Notes: generated by a model from the sequence alone, not told the origin. A stretch of DNA of 64,000 nt from Garcia nutans (GCA_947685225.1 CANTUV010000072.1:806001-870000), one strand, 5' to 3'. Positions 47,620 through 59,615 are shown, counted from the first letter of the stretch. Translations and numbers: made by a program.

Positions 47620-47779
47620 TGATAAGGATTACGGTTGTGTTAAGATAATGATTGTATAGCTGTATAATTAGCTGTATATTAGTTGCTTAGCTAAAGATAA
47701 TTACTGTGTATTTGTATATAAGCAACACACATACGTGAATACAATTAAGTTAAGTTTCTCATATTCTTCCGCCTCTTTA
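47620..47779 (+). repeat. 5' LTR of the split copia element
   Basis: 160 bp, starting TGATAAGG and ending CTCTTTA. Compared with the 3' LTR it has 20 extra bases built of AGCTGTATAATT, apparently a short tandem copy. The usual CA end is TA in both LTRs. Confidence 0.92.
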
Positions 47780-47791
47780 TGGTATCAGAGC
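47780..47791 (+). promoter_or_regulatory. Primer-binding site, initiator tRNA-Met type
   Basis: TGGTATCAGAGC directly abuts the 5' LTR. It is the standard plant copia primer site complementary to the 3' end of initiator tRNA-Met. Confidence 0.93.
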
Positions 47792-47848
47792 CCACAGGGC
47801 TTCTCTTCTCTTCTTCTTCTTCCTGTTTCCTTCGAAAACCTAATCACC

Positions 47849-49570
47849 ATGACAGAATCTTCTTCGAGTTCTTCTACAACCGGATCTACCTCCTCTGCTG
47901 CTATTCCAACTCTTAATAATATTCCCAATATCACACAATTCATTACGGTGAAACTTACACCTACAAACTATTTATTATGGCAAGCTTAAATTATGCCACT
48001 ACTTGATGGATATCGAGTATCAGGCCATATCAATGGGTCTGCAGTAGCACCATCTCAAACTCTACCTACTGGTGAGATCAACCCCGCCTATTTGGATTGG
48101 TTTAGCACAGACCAAATTGTTCGAAGATGGATAAATTGTTTTGTCTCTGAGTCCATATTAACTCAAATCGTTCGTTGTAAGACTGCAAAGCAGGCTTGGG
48201 ATAAACTTGCAGGGATTTATTCTACTGGTGCAAAAACCCAAATTCAACAGATCCGCAAGCAGCTCAAACATCTTGTACGAGGGAATGATAGTATTGAAAA
48301 CTATATGCGAAAAGCCAGATCTCTCTTCGATCAGTTATGTGCTTTGGAAGGGACTGATGATGCGCTAGAAGACAATCTTGTTTGTGATGTTCTTGCAGGG
48401 TTAGGTCCTGAATACCGGCCTTTCACACGAGCTATTGAAGCAAGGAATTCTTCTATTTCCTTCGATGAATTATATGCATTGTTATTGAGTGAAGAAATTC
48501 AATTAAAGTTTGATTCCCTCACTGTTGCTTCTCCAATACCTCCTTTTGCAAATTATGTCCAATCTGGCCGAGGTAATAGAGGAAGAGGGCGTGGCTCTCG
48601 TGGGCATGGAGGACAGTATTCTTATGGTCGAAATTCTGGACAGACCTCTTATTATTCTGGTGCACGTGGTTACAGCGGCAATGACTCTTATCAAGCTGGA
48701 CATTCTTATGGTGGTAATAATTCAGGTTATGTACTGCAATGCTACAATTGCAATGGCACTGGACATTTATCTAGACAATGTCCATCACCACGCCCTTCAC
48801 CCCAAGCTCACAATGTTCAAACTGAAACTGCACCTAACCATATATGGACAGTGGACTCAGGCGCTAATTATCATCTAGCAGCTAATCAGGAAACCATCAA
48901 TCATCCTGTTCCAGTTACTGATGGCATTGCATTGACAATTGCTGATGGTAAAACTCTTCCTGTCTTATCTCGAGGTTCATCTGTTTCACATGTTAATGGG
49001 CGTCGTTTTGTCTTCAATGATATTCTTTACTCTCCTAATGTTGCTAATAATTTGTTGTCTGTGTCAGCTTTCGCTTCACAAAATAATATGTCCATTGAAT
49101 TTTTCCCTGATTCTTATTTTGTAAAGGATATCTCCACGAAGCAGGAGCTTTACAAAAGCCAGAGTAAAAATGGGCTTTACCTATTTCCTATGCAGCAAGT
49201 TCGATCCTTTTCTCCAACGGCTTTTCCAGCAACAGTTTCATTATGGCATGAGCTGCTAGGCCATGCTAACATTAGAATTGTTCATAATGTTCTTAGGGAT
49301 AATAAAGTTGTTTTTGATTCTTGTTCTAAATTTCAGTCTTGTCATGCTTGTAATGTGAGCAAATCACATAAACTGCCATTTCCTGAATCTCAGTTTCGTG
49401 CTAAACAACCACTAGAATTAGTTTGTTCTGATGTTTGGGGTCTAACCCCTGTGCTTTCTATTGATGGATATTGTTACTATGTTCTCTTTTATGATCACTA
49501 TAGCAAGTATGTTTGGTTATATTTTATCAAGCACAAATTTGAAGTTTTTTCTATCTTTGTTCAATTTTGA
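47849..49570 (+). pseudogene. Copia gag, protease and integrase N-terminal part
   Basis: Starts at ATG 47849 (MTESSSSSSTTGS). A TAA at 47990 replaces Gln in LLWQAQI-type sequence; the frame then stays open for 525 codons. The gag part has WDKLAGIYST and CALEGTDDALEDNLVCDVLAG, a Gly/Arg/Tyr-rich stretch and a zinc knuckle CYNCNGTGHLSRQC (about 48748-48789). The protease keeps its DSGA box (TVDSGANYHL). The integrase zinc-binding part has WHELLGHA and CHACNVSKSHKLPF, and the first catalytic Asp is kept in VCSDVWG. A TGA at 49568 interrupts the core and the same frame resumes. Confidence 0.94.
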
Positions 49571-51218
49571 TGTCTAGTTGAGAAATATTTTGGAGTACCC
49601 ATTAAAAACTTTCAATCTGATTGGGGTGGGGAGTTTCGAACATTAACCAAATATCTTAGAGAAAATGGAATCACACAGCAAATTTCTTGTCCATACACTC
49701 TTGAACTGAATGGATGTGCAGAGCGCAAACATAGGCATATTGTTGAGTTGGGAAGAGCTTTGTTACACCATTCTTCCGTTCCATATTCTTACTGGACATA
49801 TGCATTTGATACTGCTGCATATACTATCAATCGGCTACCCACCTCATTGCTTAATAGAAGAACTCCATATGAACTTTTGTTTCAGGAAAAACCGAATTAT
49901 GATGAGCTTCGAGTCTTTGGTTCCCTTTGTTATCCGTGGTTAAAGCCTTACTCCCCACATAAATTAGCACCGAAATCTTCTAAATGTGTCTTCTTGGGAT
50001 ATAGCAAAGTCCATAAGGGTTACACGTGTCTTGATGTTTCTTCTCATCGATTATTTATCTCACGTCATGTCTTGTTTTTTAAACATGAGTTTTCTTTTCA
50101 GAAGCTAGATGATAATGGTGAACCTGCAAATACTGCGAGTCCAATTTCCATTCCACTACCACCAATTCCATACATCAATAATTCCCAATCGAGTGTTCTT
50201 GGAGTACCACCTGCTGCTGTTGGTTTTGACAATTATACCGCCACCTCCCCAACAACACCAATACGCACAGCATCAGTAAACACACCACCTCACCAAACTG
50301 TCACTCATATTTCCACTCCTACATGTACTGTTTCACTAAACACAAATCAACCCAGTTTGATTAGCTCACGCCTGACTGAACCAGCGGGCTCACCAACTCG
50401 AAATCAAAATTTACCCAGCTTAACTGACATCCGTGTGGATGACCCAATCCCAACTACCTCTGTACCTGCTACCTTACCAGACAACTCACCTGTACCAGTT
50501 CGAGTTAAAACACATACCTGATAACAAGACAACAAACTAGGAATCTAAAACCCAACTTGCCATGGTCACCGTCCATGTCTAATGCCAAAGTATCACAGCC
50601 AACTCCAACATGTTATACTCATGCAGTTAAAGAAAAACATTGGAGGGAGGCAATGGTTCAAGAGCTCAATGCGTTAATTCGGATTGGTACTTGGGAACTA
50701 GTTCCACGAGGTAGTGCTCAGAATATAATTGATTGCAAATGGGTATTTCGGGTTAAGCAGAAATCAGATGGCAGTATCGAATGATACAAGGCACGGCTAG
50801 TAGCAAAAGGGTATCATCAATGCCCTGGGATTGACTATTGTGAGACTTTTTCACCCGTTATCAAGCCAAATACCATTCAGGTAATTCTTTCTTTGGCAGT
50901 ATCGCATGGCTGGATAGTAAAGCAATTAGACGTGTCTAATGCTTTTCTCCATGGTGATTTAGATAATGATGTTTCCATGGAACAACCCCCGGGTTTTCAT
51001 GATAAGAATAAGCCTGACTATGTTTGCTGTTTGAAAAGATCTTTGTATGGTCTTCGCCAAGCCCCAAGACAGTGGTACAACTGACTTCTCTCTGCATTAA
51101 TCAAACTTCATTTTTGAGTCTCACCAGTTGATCCCTCACTTTTTCATTATTCAAAGGATGGTATCACAATTTTTGCGTTGGTTTATGTTGACGATATCAT
51201 CATGACTGGAGTGCAAAT
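49571..51218 (+). pseudogene. Copia integrase core to RT, 5' part
   Basis: Continues the same frame: FQSDWGGEFRTL (second Asp), NGCAERKHRHIVELGRALL (Glu), FGSLCYPWLKPY and FLGYSKVHKGY. A Pro/Thr-rich linker follows (50100-50520, stop at 50521). RT reads WREAMVQELNAL, CKWVFRVKQKSDGS, a TGA at 50782 in place of Arg, then YKARLVAKGYHQ, LDVSNAFLHGDL, KRSLYGLRQAPRQWYN, another TGA, and the catalytic ALVYVDDIIMTG at about 51174-51209. Coding sequence is cut at 51218 by the nested LTR. Confidence 0.93.
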
Positions 51219-53636
51219 TGTAATATCTCAATGTATGCCCTAGAAGTTTTGAATATTATTGTTGTTTTAATTGGATTGAATGTATATGTTGATTTAAAAG
51301 AGAAAAGATATTGAAAAGAGAATGTTTATGTATTGTTTAAAAAGGAAAGTAATGTGTAGAGAGAAAGTGTATATGTTGGGTATATGGTTATATATATAAT
51401 ATATACATTAGTCAAAAGGGATGGTCAATGGAAGAGGATATTTTTGTGGGATATGTGCAATTACTTAAATGGGCATATAAGTGACAAAGGTTAAGTTATA
51501 TGGGTGAGGGCATTTAGGTAATTGCTTTGTTAGAATTGCTTGGTGGATATTTAAAGAAGAAGAGAAGTTTGACTTTTGATTATTTTCTTTTCTTCTCCTT
51601 TGTGTGCCGGCTATTCAAGAGAGGAGAGAGCAAGAGAGGTGTTCTTGATGCTAGAATCATATTGAAGGAGAAATCAAAGGTGTTGGTTGGAGATTTGTGA
51701 AATTTCTTCATTTAAGGTAAGTACTTTCTTGTTTATATTTGTTATTTTGAAGTTATGTTTGAGGTGGGTTGTGATGTGTTGAGATTATGAATAGGTGTGT
51801 TTGAAATGAGTTTATAAGTGTTGAGATTGATTATAAGTTGAAAAGGTTGGATTGATATTGGTTTTGGTTGGAAGATGATAAGTTAAGAGTGATGTTTAGT
51901 TTAGGGTTTTGAAATGGTAGATGATTAAATGGATTGTTGATGTATGGTTAATTGAATATTGTGTTAAACATGCAAAATAAGTGTTAATGACTTTGATTAC
52001 ATCTATTTGAATGAGTTTATGTTGTGTATATTGTGTTTTTATTCAATCAAAAGAGAGTTGGCCATAGTTAGGGTTTGTATACATGAGAGACATGGCCAAA
52101 CCAAAGAAGAGACACGGCCAACCTAAAATATTTTTGAGAGACACGGCAAAGTCCATGGAAAGTTGGCCGTGTTTGGTGATTTTTGGAGAGGACACGGTCG
52201 TGTCCCTTGCCCATGTCTGCTTCTGTTGCTTTTGGTTGAGAGACACGGCCACAAGCTTGGCCGTGTCCCTTGAGGGTGTCCCTTACTGTGATTTGTTTCT
52301 TGTTTTTCTCATATTGTTGAATCCTTCCAAGGTCTTTTTGTATTTACACTTTGAACATACTTAAAACAAAGATGACCTAAACAAATGTGTATTGAGGATT
52401 CTAAATGTAAGAATAAGGTGAATTATATATGTGTATATATATCAATGATGATCATTTTAATAGATGTTTAATGTGTTTGATTATGTACATTTCAATAATA
52501 ATGTATTTTGAAATGTTGTATCAATGATGCTATATGAATAATATGATTTGAGATATAACATGATATGAAGCCATTGTGATTGGCTATGATAACTCAAATG
52601 TGATATGAAGCCATTGTGATTGGCTATGATGATTCTATTGGAAGAACATAAGGCATGTTTGCTTAATTGATGATGAGATGTGAGAATGAAATAATAAATG
52701 AATTGTGTGTCTAATGTGTTATTCATTTTCAGAGTTTTGTTATTGGTGGCATGCCTATTTGTAACATTCTCTTGAAGTTAGGTTGGATTTGAATCTTGAA
52801 GCATAATTGAGATGTTACAACCCTTGAAGCTAGGTTGAGTTGGTTCTTGAAGCCAAGTTGGGTTGATACTTAGCATGCTTTGTTCCCCTTGAAGCTTGGT
52901 TGTATCTAAATCCTTGAAGCCTAGTTGGGTATATGATAATGATAAATGTGATAACAAAACCAAAGCATTAACTCTGAAAATGGAATGACATATTAGAGTG
53001 TTTTGGGCCCATGCTTGTCTATGTATATAATGTGATTCTTGAATGATAAGATCAATGGAACTATGAAGATGTAATATAAATATTGTTATGATATTGAACA
53101 GAGTATGATGTGGTAATGTGATATGTTTCTATGTGCTTGGTTTATGAAATATAAAGGTGTGATGTTAGCTTTTCACTCATGATGTTCACTTTATGATTTA
53201 GATGTTTAACGTTGCATTGCCTTAAAGTATAATGTTGGTATATTTTGTACTACTAAGCCGATGGCTTAGCGCGATAGTGTTTGATCGCGCAGGTAACAGA
53301 GTTGAACCTGAGAGCTCCTCAAGACCGAGTGAGAGTAGACATTGAAGAGTTATTTTGGGACTTAAAGATCGGAGAAAAGCTGCCAATCATGTATATATTC
53401 TATGTTTTGTAAACTTTGATTTATAACATATTTGTAATAACTTCTGCTGTGAATTGATAAACAATTTTATATATGGTGTCTTTTGGATTTCTATAAAATG
53501 TTTGAGATTGTTTTCATTTATTTACAAAGATCTTTGTTGCGTTTTTTTTAAACTGTGGCATTTACCATATTCAGTATACGTATATTACGATCGTTTAAGC
53601 ATGCTTGGTACGTATACGGGATATAGGAGTGTTACA
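51219..53636 (+). mobile_element. Solo LTR of the chromovirus family (subfamily B) in the copia RT
   Basis: The 2418-bp unit starts TGTAATATCTC and ends GGAGTGTTACA. Flanks are CAAAT (51214-51218) and CAAAC (53637-53641), a 5-bp duplication with one later change. Removing the unit and one flank restores an uninterrupted copia frame (GVQ-TLLQTLQSEF). It is closely related to the LTR at 25223-27674, with the same block order: ACACGGCC words at 52085-52275, CTTGAAGC repeats at 52760-52930 and the double hairpin at 53253-53290. Confidence 0.93.
53253..53290 (+). promoter_or_regulatory. Double hairpin block, LTR copy C
   Basis: CTAAGCC-GAT-GGCTTAG and GCGCGAT-AGTGTTT-GATCGCGC, then AGGTAACAGAG. 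Stem sequences equal those of copy B; both loops differ. Confidence 0.65.
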
Positions 53637-54563
53637 CAAACTCTACTTCAGACTCTACAATCTGAATTTATGTTGAAAGATTTAGGAACTTTGGACTACT
53701 TTCTTGAAATGGAAGCCACTTGGACTTCTCATGGGTTGTTACTTTTCCAACAGAAATATATACAAGATTTGCTACTTAAGGCAAATATGGGTGAATGCAA
53801 AAGTATATCGACACCAGCTGCAGTAAAAGATAAGCAGATAGCATTTTCGGCCAGCTTGTTTCATGATCCCACGCTGTACCGAAGCATAGTAGGAGGGTTA
53901 CAATACTTGAGCTTAACTCGTCCGGAAGTGTGTTATGCTGTTCATAAGGTCTCACAATTTCTTCACGCACCCACTGATGACAATTGGGGCTCAGTAAAGA
54001 GGATACTTCGATATTTAAAGAGAACCTCCAGCTATGGTATTTTCTTTACTCAGTCATCTAAAACAGATCTTAATGTTTATAGTGATGCAGATTAGGCAAG
54101 TAATGTGGATGACCGAAAATCGACAACAGGCTATGCAATTTTCATGGGATCTAATATGATTTCTTGGAACTCCAAGAAATAGCAAACTGTAGCGCGTTCA
54201 TCTACGAAGGCCGAATATAGGGCAATTGGATTAGCAGTCACTGAGCTAACTTGGATATAGTCATTATTGCGTGACATTGGTTTTCAATCCAGTAATATAG
54301 CCAATCTATGGTGTAATAATATTGGTGCAATGTATCTTTCTGCTAATCCAATGTTTCTTGCCCAAACAAAGCACTTAGAAGTTGATTTTCATTTTATTCG
54401 AGATAAAGTACAAAAGAATGAAGTGAAAGTCCAATTTCTTTGTTCCAAGGATCAAATAGCAGATATCTTGACAAAACCGCTGACCAAGCAACGTCATCAA
54501 GCTCTCATGCATAATTTGATAATTCGTTCATTTTCTCAAAATGCTCGAATTGCGGGGGCCTGA
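53637..54563 (+). pseudogene. Copia RT C-terminus and RNase H
   Basis: Resumes after the nested LTR with LQSEFMLKDLGTLDYFLEME, KYIQDLLLKANM, YRSIVGGLQYLSLTRPEV and AVHKVSQFLHAPT. RNase H has LNVYSDAD, a TAG for Trp, DDRKSTTGYAIFMG, a TAG for Gln, ARSSTKAEYRAI, another TAG for Gln, then ANPMFLAQTKHLEVDFHFIRD and QIADILTKPLT. The stop TGA (54561-54563) is the first three bases of the 3' LTR, so coding sequence overlaps the polypurine tract. Confidence 0.94.
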
Positions 54564-54700
54564 TAAGGATTACGGTTGTGTTAAGATAATGATTGTATAT
54601 TAGTTGCTTAGCTAAAGATAATTACTGTGTATTTGTATATAAGCAACACACATACGTGAATATAATTAAGTTAAGTTTCTCATATTCTTCCGCCTCTTTA
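54561..54700 (+). repeat. 3' LTR of the split copia element
   Basis: 140 bp, identical to the 5' LTR apart from a 20-bp shorter middle and about one substitution (AATATAATT for AATACAATT). Near-identity implies a fairly recent insertion. Confidence 0.93.
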
Positions 54701-54705
54701 TTTGC

Positions 54706-55404
54706 TAACCAGAAAAACAGTAATCTTAAAATCCCAAAATTCCCCATTAGCAAAGGCTAAGAAAAAAGAAAAATCAAAAGCAAACCCAACAAAGAGTTTC
54801 GCTATTTCTCTGCAGTAGCAAACAAAACAAACAAACAATAGTATTCACTTTCCTTCTAACTCTCTTCTTCTCCGGCAGATCTTTCTAATGCTTGATCTGG
54901 TCATCACGACGAGGAAGCCAACGACGGTGATTATGGTAGTTGTGGTGGTCAAAGGAACGAGAGAGAAGCATCCAGAGTATTTTGCAGCGGCGGAGATGGA
55001 TCATTTGGCTTGTAGTGGGCATTGTGTGGCTAAAAGTTTGAATTTTTGAACATTGGCTATTGAAATTTGTAGATTTGAAGCTATGAATGAGGTGAGAGAT
55101 GTGAGAGCGAGTTTGGATATGCGCATTTGGCCATTTGATTCTATTTATTTATTTATTTTTAAAATTAAGTTCGGTTAAATAGTTAATTAATAGAACTCGA
55201 TTTTATTCGTTTAATTAATTAAACTACTGAAATTGAAATTAAGTTGATTCGATCAAGAAAATAGGCTATTAAAAAATCAGTTGAGCTGTAATTCAGTTAG
55301 TTAACTAACTGACTGATTGGATGACCGCCCCTGCACAAAAGAGTGAACGAGGAATAATGGTATACCCTCCACTACAAAATATCTATTAACCGTAGCTAAT
55401 CTAT
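54706..55404. other. Right flank of copia insertion, no gene
   Basis: From about 54840 to 55030 the sequence is less AT-rich (CTTCTCCGGCAG, GACGAGGAAGCCAACGACGG, GCGGCGGAGATGG) but no extended frame is found. At 55150-55337 TTAATTAATTAAAC-type words lead to GGATGACCGCCCCTGCAC, a possible terminal repeat of an older small DNA transposon. Confidence 0.35.
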
Positions 55405-55592
55405 TGTAACTGAAATTAGTTAGACAACTAAAATAACTGCTTTCTATAGAAACTTCAGTCTGGGTAGTTAGTTATGATTTAAGCCTCTTGTATGTAAAGA
55501 AGTAGTTAATAGACTGATATGAATTAGAAGCAAAATTCATCTTTACTCTATCAATTGAGTTTTTCGATTCTTCTTCCTTTGTGTTCTTGATG
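55405..55592 (+). repeat. 5' LTR of the truncated copia element
   Basis: About 188 bp ending next to the primer-binding site. Contains CTCTTGTATGTAAAGAAGTAG and a C/T-rich end. No second LTR is available for comparison, so the start is inferred from the TGTAACTG word. Confidence 0.65.
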
Positions 55593-55790
55593 TGGTATCA
55601 AAGCTTTTTCTTTGCGAAAACTTGAAAAGCTTTCTTTTTTAATCCTTCTTTGTTCGTTCATTCTTTTTTTATTTTTTGATCTGTGATCCTATTTTTCAGA
55701 TTTTTGATTCGATAATATTTATTTTTTGTGAAACTAAAAATTCATCTCCTTATCCGATCTCTTCAATTTCTCTTTCGATTTCAATTCACC

Positions 55791-56770
55791 ATGACGGAAC
55801 CAACAATGACCCAAACAAATTAGTCAGTTGCAATTCAATCGACCAGACCTTCTGAAGAACAACCTAGTAGCCCCTATTATCTTCATCCAAATGAGAATCC
55901 AGCCCTAATACTTATGTCACCTGTTCTCTCTGGTTCTAATTACCATTCTTGGTATATAGCTATGAGAATGGCCCTACTCTCTAAAAACAAATTGGCTTTT
56001 GTTGATGGCACAATCAACGTTCCTAATGTGACAAATGCCCTATACCCAGCTTGCCAGAGATGCAATGCAATGGTCCTTTCTTGGTTGGTTCGTTCTTTAT
56101 TTGAATCAATTGATCAAAGCATCATCTGGCATGATAATGCCGTAGATGTCTAGAAGGATCTCAAAGATCGTTTCTCTCAAGGTGATTCTTTAAGAAATTC
56201 TGAGTTATTAAAAGAAATTCATTAACTATAGCAAGGTGAGCTTTCCGATTATTTCACAAAGTTGAAGATCTTATGGGATGAGTTTGTTAATTTGCGACCC
56301 ATTCCATCTTGTTCTTATGTTCCCACTTGTAATTGTAAAGCCTTTGCCATTGTAAGGAGGTATCATGAATATGATTATGTTATCAAATTCCTAACAGGTC
56401 TCAATGATAATTTCTCTATTCTTAAGGCACAAATTTTGCTGTTAGAACCCGTGCCCACAATCAATAGTCTTTGCTTTAGTTGTTCAGCTATAAAGCCAAA
56501 TGGACTTGCTGAGACTCTTAACTAATTCTTAACCTGTGGCTTGTGCAATGAGATTAGCTCTAATCAGTCTTATTTTGCAGAGGTGGTTATGGTATGGGTA
56601 GAGACAATAATTTCAATTCTAGAAGAAGCTTTAATTTGGCTGGAAGGGAACAACTTTTGCTGGCAGAGGAGAGTCCAAGAAACCAATTTGTGCTTTCTGT
56701 GGCTTCTTGGGCCATACTGTAAATGGGTGCTATAAGAAGCATGGTTAACCCACCAAGGTACCAATCTGGT
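55791..56770 (+). pseudogene. Copia gag (broken)
   Basis: ATG at 55791 follows CAATTCACC. A TAG occurs after 10 codons. Then come YYLHPNENPALILMSPVLSG, SNYHSWYIAMRMALLSKNK and FVDGTI, typical of the copia gag N-terminal domain, with further stops at 56151 and 56223. The middle has LSDYFTKLKILWDEF and YDYVIKFLTGLNDNF. A zinc knuckle of CX2CX4HX4C type (CAFCGFLGHTVNGC) is readable at about 56689-56733. Confidence 0.88.
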
Positions 56771-58560
56771 CCAAGATCATAGAGTTATCCTAATGCAAAT
56801 ATTATATGCACATTTACTCCTACTGCTGAGAATGAAGATAAGACTCCACCAATTGACAGTACTGTTGATCAGCCTCATTCGCAAATTGCTACTGATGCAA
56901 ATGAACACATGTCTCTTACCAAAGAACAATATCAACAACTTCTGAGTTTGATTCAGCCATCACAACAATCAACAACTTCTGAGTTTGATTCAGCCATCAC
57001 AATAATCACCAATTATTTCAAGTGCTCACACAACCATTTCAACAACACCATGTGGTGCAAATATATCATCTGGTATGTCTATTATGCCTTCAGCTTCATC
57101 TTTATGCAACTAAGACAACTGGATCAGGCACAACTGATCATATAACCTGCTCGTTTTCGATTTTGTCCAACCCCAAAATAATTACCAATCACTATGTTAA
57201 ACTTCCAATTAACCAACTTATCCCAGTGACTCATATAGGAACAATTCATTTCAGTCCAGACTTCATTGTATCAAATATTCTTTATGTTTCTCAGTTCAAG
57301 TATAACCTCATATCAACCAATAAACCTACCAAGGAATCTAACTGCATTCTTGTTTTTCAATCTAAATTTTGTGTTGTGCAGGACCTGCTATGCTGGAAGA
57401 TGATTGGATTAGCTAGGCAGAAGGCTGGATTATATCACCTAGATCTTTCTTTCTTTTCATCTAATTCCTCTATATCGAATTATGTCTTTTCTAGTTCACA
57501 TCAAACCTTTGATCTTTGGCATTTTAGACTAGGTCATTTGTCAAATTCCAGATTACTTCAATTGAAAAATCTTGATAATAACATTTCTTGTCTACCAAAT
57601 TTAGTGTGTGATGTAATTCCTCTTGCTAAGCAATATAAATTAGCATTTCCTTCAAGCACTTTTACTTCTACAACTTGTTTTGAGTTTATACACAGATATC
57701 TAAGGTCCAACTTCTCCTTTGCATGGACACAAATATTTCTTAACCATTGTGGATGATTATAGTCAATTCACTTGGATTTTCTTGATGACTTCTAAATAAG
57801 AGACCAGACAACTAGTTCAAAATTTCAATACTTTCATTCAAACCCAATTTAGTTCTAAAATAAAGACCATAAGATTAGACAATGGTTCTGAGTTCAATAT
57901 GTCATTGTTTTATCAACAAAATGGAATAATCCATCAAAACTCTTATGTAGCATCACCACATCAAAATAGTGTGGTTGAAAGAAAGCATCAACACATTCTA
58001 AATGTTGCTCAAGCTTTAAAGTTTCAAAGTTATTTGCCTATCAATTTCTAGTCCTATTGTGTAGTTCATGCTGTTCACCTAATCAACAGAAATTCTTCAC
58101 AATAAAACACCATTTGAGCTTCCGAACAACAAACCACCGGACTTTTTTCACCTTAAAGTTTTTGGGTGTCAATGTTTTGCATCAACCTTGGAACATCTTA
58201 GACAAAAGTTTGACCCCAAAGCTTAGAAATGTGTGTTCCTTGGATATCATTAGGGTGTCAAAGGTTTTAAACTCTTAAATCTTCAAACCAAAATAATTTC
58301 CTTTCAAGAAATGTGGTATTTCATGAGTCAATATTCCCATATAAAAATCTTAGTACCTCTAATTCATCTCAAATCTTTTTTTGTTTGCCAACCGCTCCAG
58401 TTATAGATTATTCAAAAGATATCTCAATTTCACCAAATACATATTCCATTCCTGTCACAGCTTCTAATATCCCTTCACCTTCTTCTTCTTTATCAGATCC
58501 TCCACCTACTAACTTGAATGTTCCCCATAAAGGTCAGTCAGATCCATAACTAAACCACTC
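56771..58560 (+). pseudogene. Copia protease and integrase (broken)
   Basis: A 36-bp direct repeat (CAACAACTTCTGAGTTTGAT...) lies at 56932-57002. The protease box reads GSGTTDHITCS, so the catalytic Asp of DSG is Gly. GAG-pre-integrase and zinc-binding parts read KAGLYHLDLS, LWHFRLGHLSNSRL and, out of register, CLPNL-VCD-LAKQYKLAFP. Integrase core remains read KYFLTIVDDYSQFTW, IKTIRLDNGSEFNM and SVVERKHQHILNVAQAL in shifted frames to about 58060. Beyond that are FELPNNKPP- and FKVFGCQCFAST-like fragments. Confidence 0.85.
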
Positions 58561-58775
58561 TATCTCCAAGATTATCAATGCAATTTAGTTTCTTCTATCA
58601 AGCCTATGACAATCAATTCTGGTGCAACGGGTAAACTCTTTACTTCACCTCATCACATAACCAAAGTTTTCTTTTCAGCTCATCTAACCCAAAAACACTT
58701 AGCTTTTTCTCTTGCAATAAATAAAATAACAGAACCTAAGACTTATCAGTAGGCTGTTAAGCATTATTAGCTGCT

Positions 58776-59615
58776 GTGAAGGCTAAATTAAATGCACTTG
58801 AAGCAAACAAAATATGGTACTTGATTGAATTACCTGAAGGTAAGCAGCTAGTAGGTTGCAAATGGGTTTATAGAGTGAAGTACAAATTTGATGGATCTCT
58901 TGAGAGATATAAAGCAAGCCTAGTAAGTAAAGGTTACACACAACAAGAAGGCCTAGATTATACTGAAACATTTTCCCCTATGGCAAAGATGGTGATAATC
59001 AATACACTCTTGTCTATATCAGCTATAAATCAGTGGCAACTGGCTCAATTAGACAAAAACAATGCTTTTCTCCATGGGGATTTATATGAAGATGTTTATA
59101 TGGTGCCTCCCCTTGGACTTCCTCTGCCTAATCCTAATCTGGTTTGCGAGTTAACCAAGTCCTTATATGGACTTAAGCAAGCAAGTAGAATGTGGAAGGC
59201 AAAACTCAAATTTGCACTTCTCAGACTTGGTTTTCATCAGTCCACAATAGATTTCTCATTCTTTATCAAACACAAAACTTAATCCTTCACAGTTTTGCTT
59301 GTTTATGTAGATGATATGATCATTGCGGCAATGATTCACAAGAAATTGCAGAAGTCAAAGCTTACTTGCATTTTACTTTCAAAATCAAAAGATTTGGGAG
59401 AACTCAAATACTTCTTGGGTTTAGAAGTTGCTAGAAGTAATACAGGCATCAACCTATGTCAGAGGAAGTACAATATGGAACTATTTGAAGAATATGGTTT
59501 TTTAAGTGCAAAACCAACTCAAACATTTATGGCCACTGGTCTTAATTTGAATGACAAGTTCTGTGTTGTACCCATTTTTTCTCATAGTTGGTTAATGGAA
59601 ATAGTTCTCTAAATG
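58776..59615 (+). pseudogene. Copia reverse transcriptase (truncated)
   Basis: Open for 168 codons from 58776: MKAKLNALEANKIWYLIELP, CKWVYRVKYKFDGSLERYKA, YTETFSPMAK, QLDKNNAFLHGDLYEDVYM and SLYGLKQASRMW. After a TAA at 59280 it continues with VLLVYVDDMIIAA, in which the catalytic YVDD is intact, then DLGELKYFLGLEVARS and ICLCQRKY-type sequence. It is cut off at about 59580-59615, before RNase H. Confidence 0.92.

Larger units (their letters stand above)
47620..54700 (+). mobile_element. Ty1/copia retrotransposon split by a solo LTR
   Basis: LTRs of 160 and 140 bp begin TGATAAGGATTACGG and end CCGCCTCTTTA; the element is flanked by TTTGC at 47615-47619 and 54701-54705. The PBS TGGTATCAGAGC follows the 5' LTR directly and a polypurine stretch TTGCGGGGGCC precedes the 3' LTR. 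Coding order is gag, protease, integrase, RT, RNase H, as in copia elements. Without the nested 2.4-kb LTR it is about 4.66 kb. A handful of nonsense changes inactivate it, but frames are otherwise long, so it is the best preserved copia copy here. Confidence 0.95.
55405..59615 (+). mobile_element. 3'-truncated Ty1/copia element
   Basis: A 5' LTR (about 55405-55592, start TGTAACTGAAATTAG) is followed by the PBS-like TGGTATCAAAGC at 55593-55604 and then gag, protease, integrase and RT with many stops. RT sequence fades out at about 59615, and no RNase H or 3' LTR follows. It is a different family from the copia element at 47620. Confidence 0.88.
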
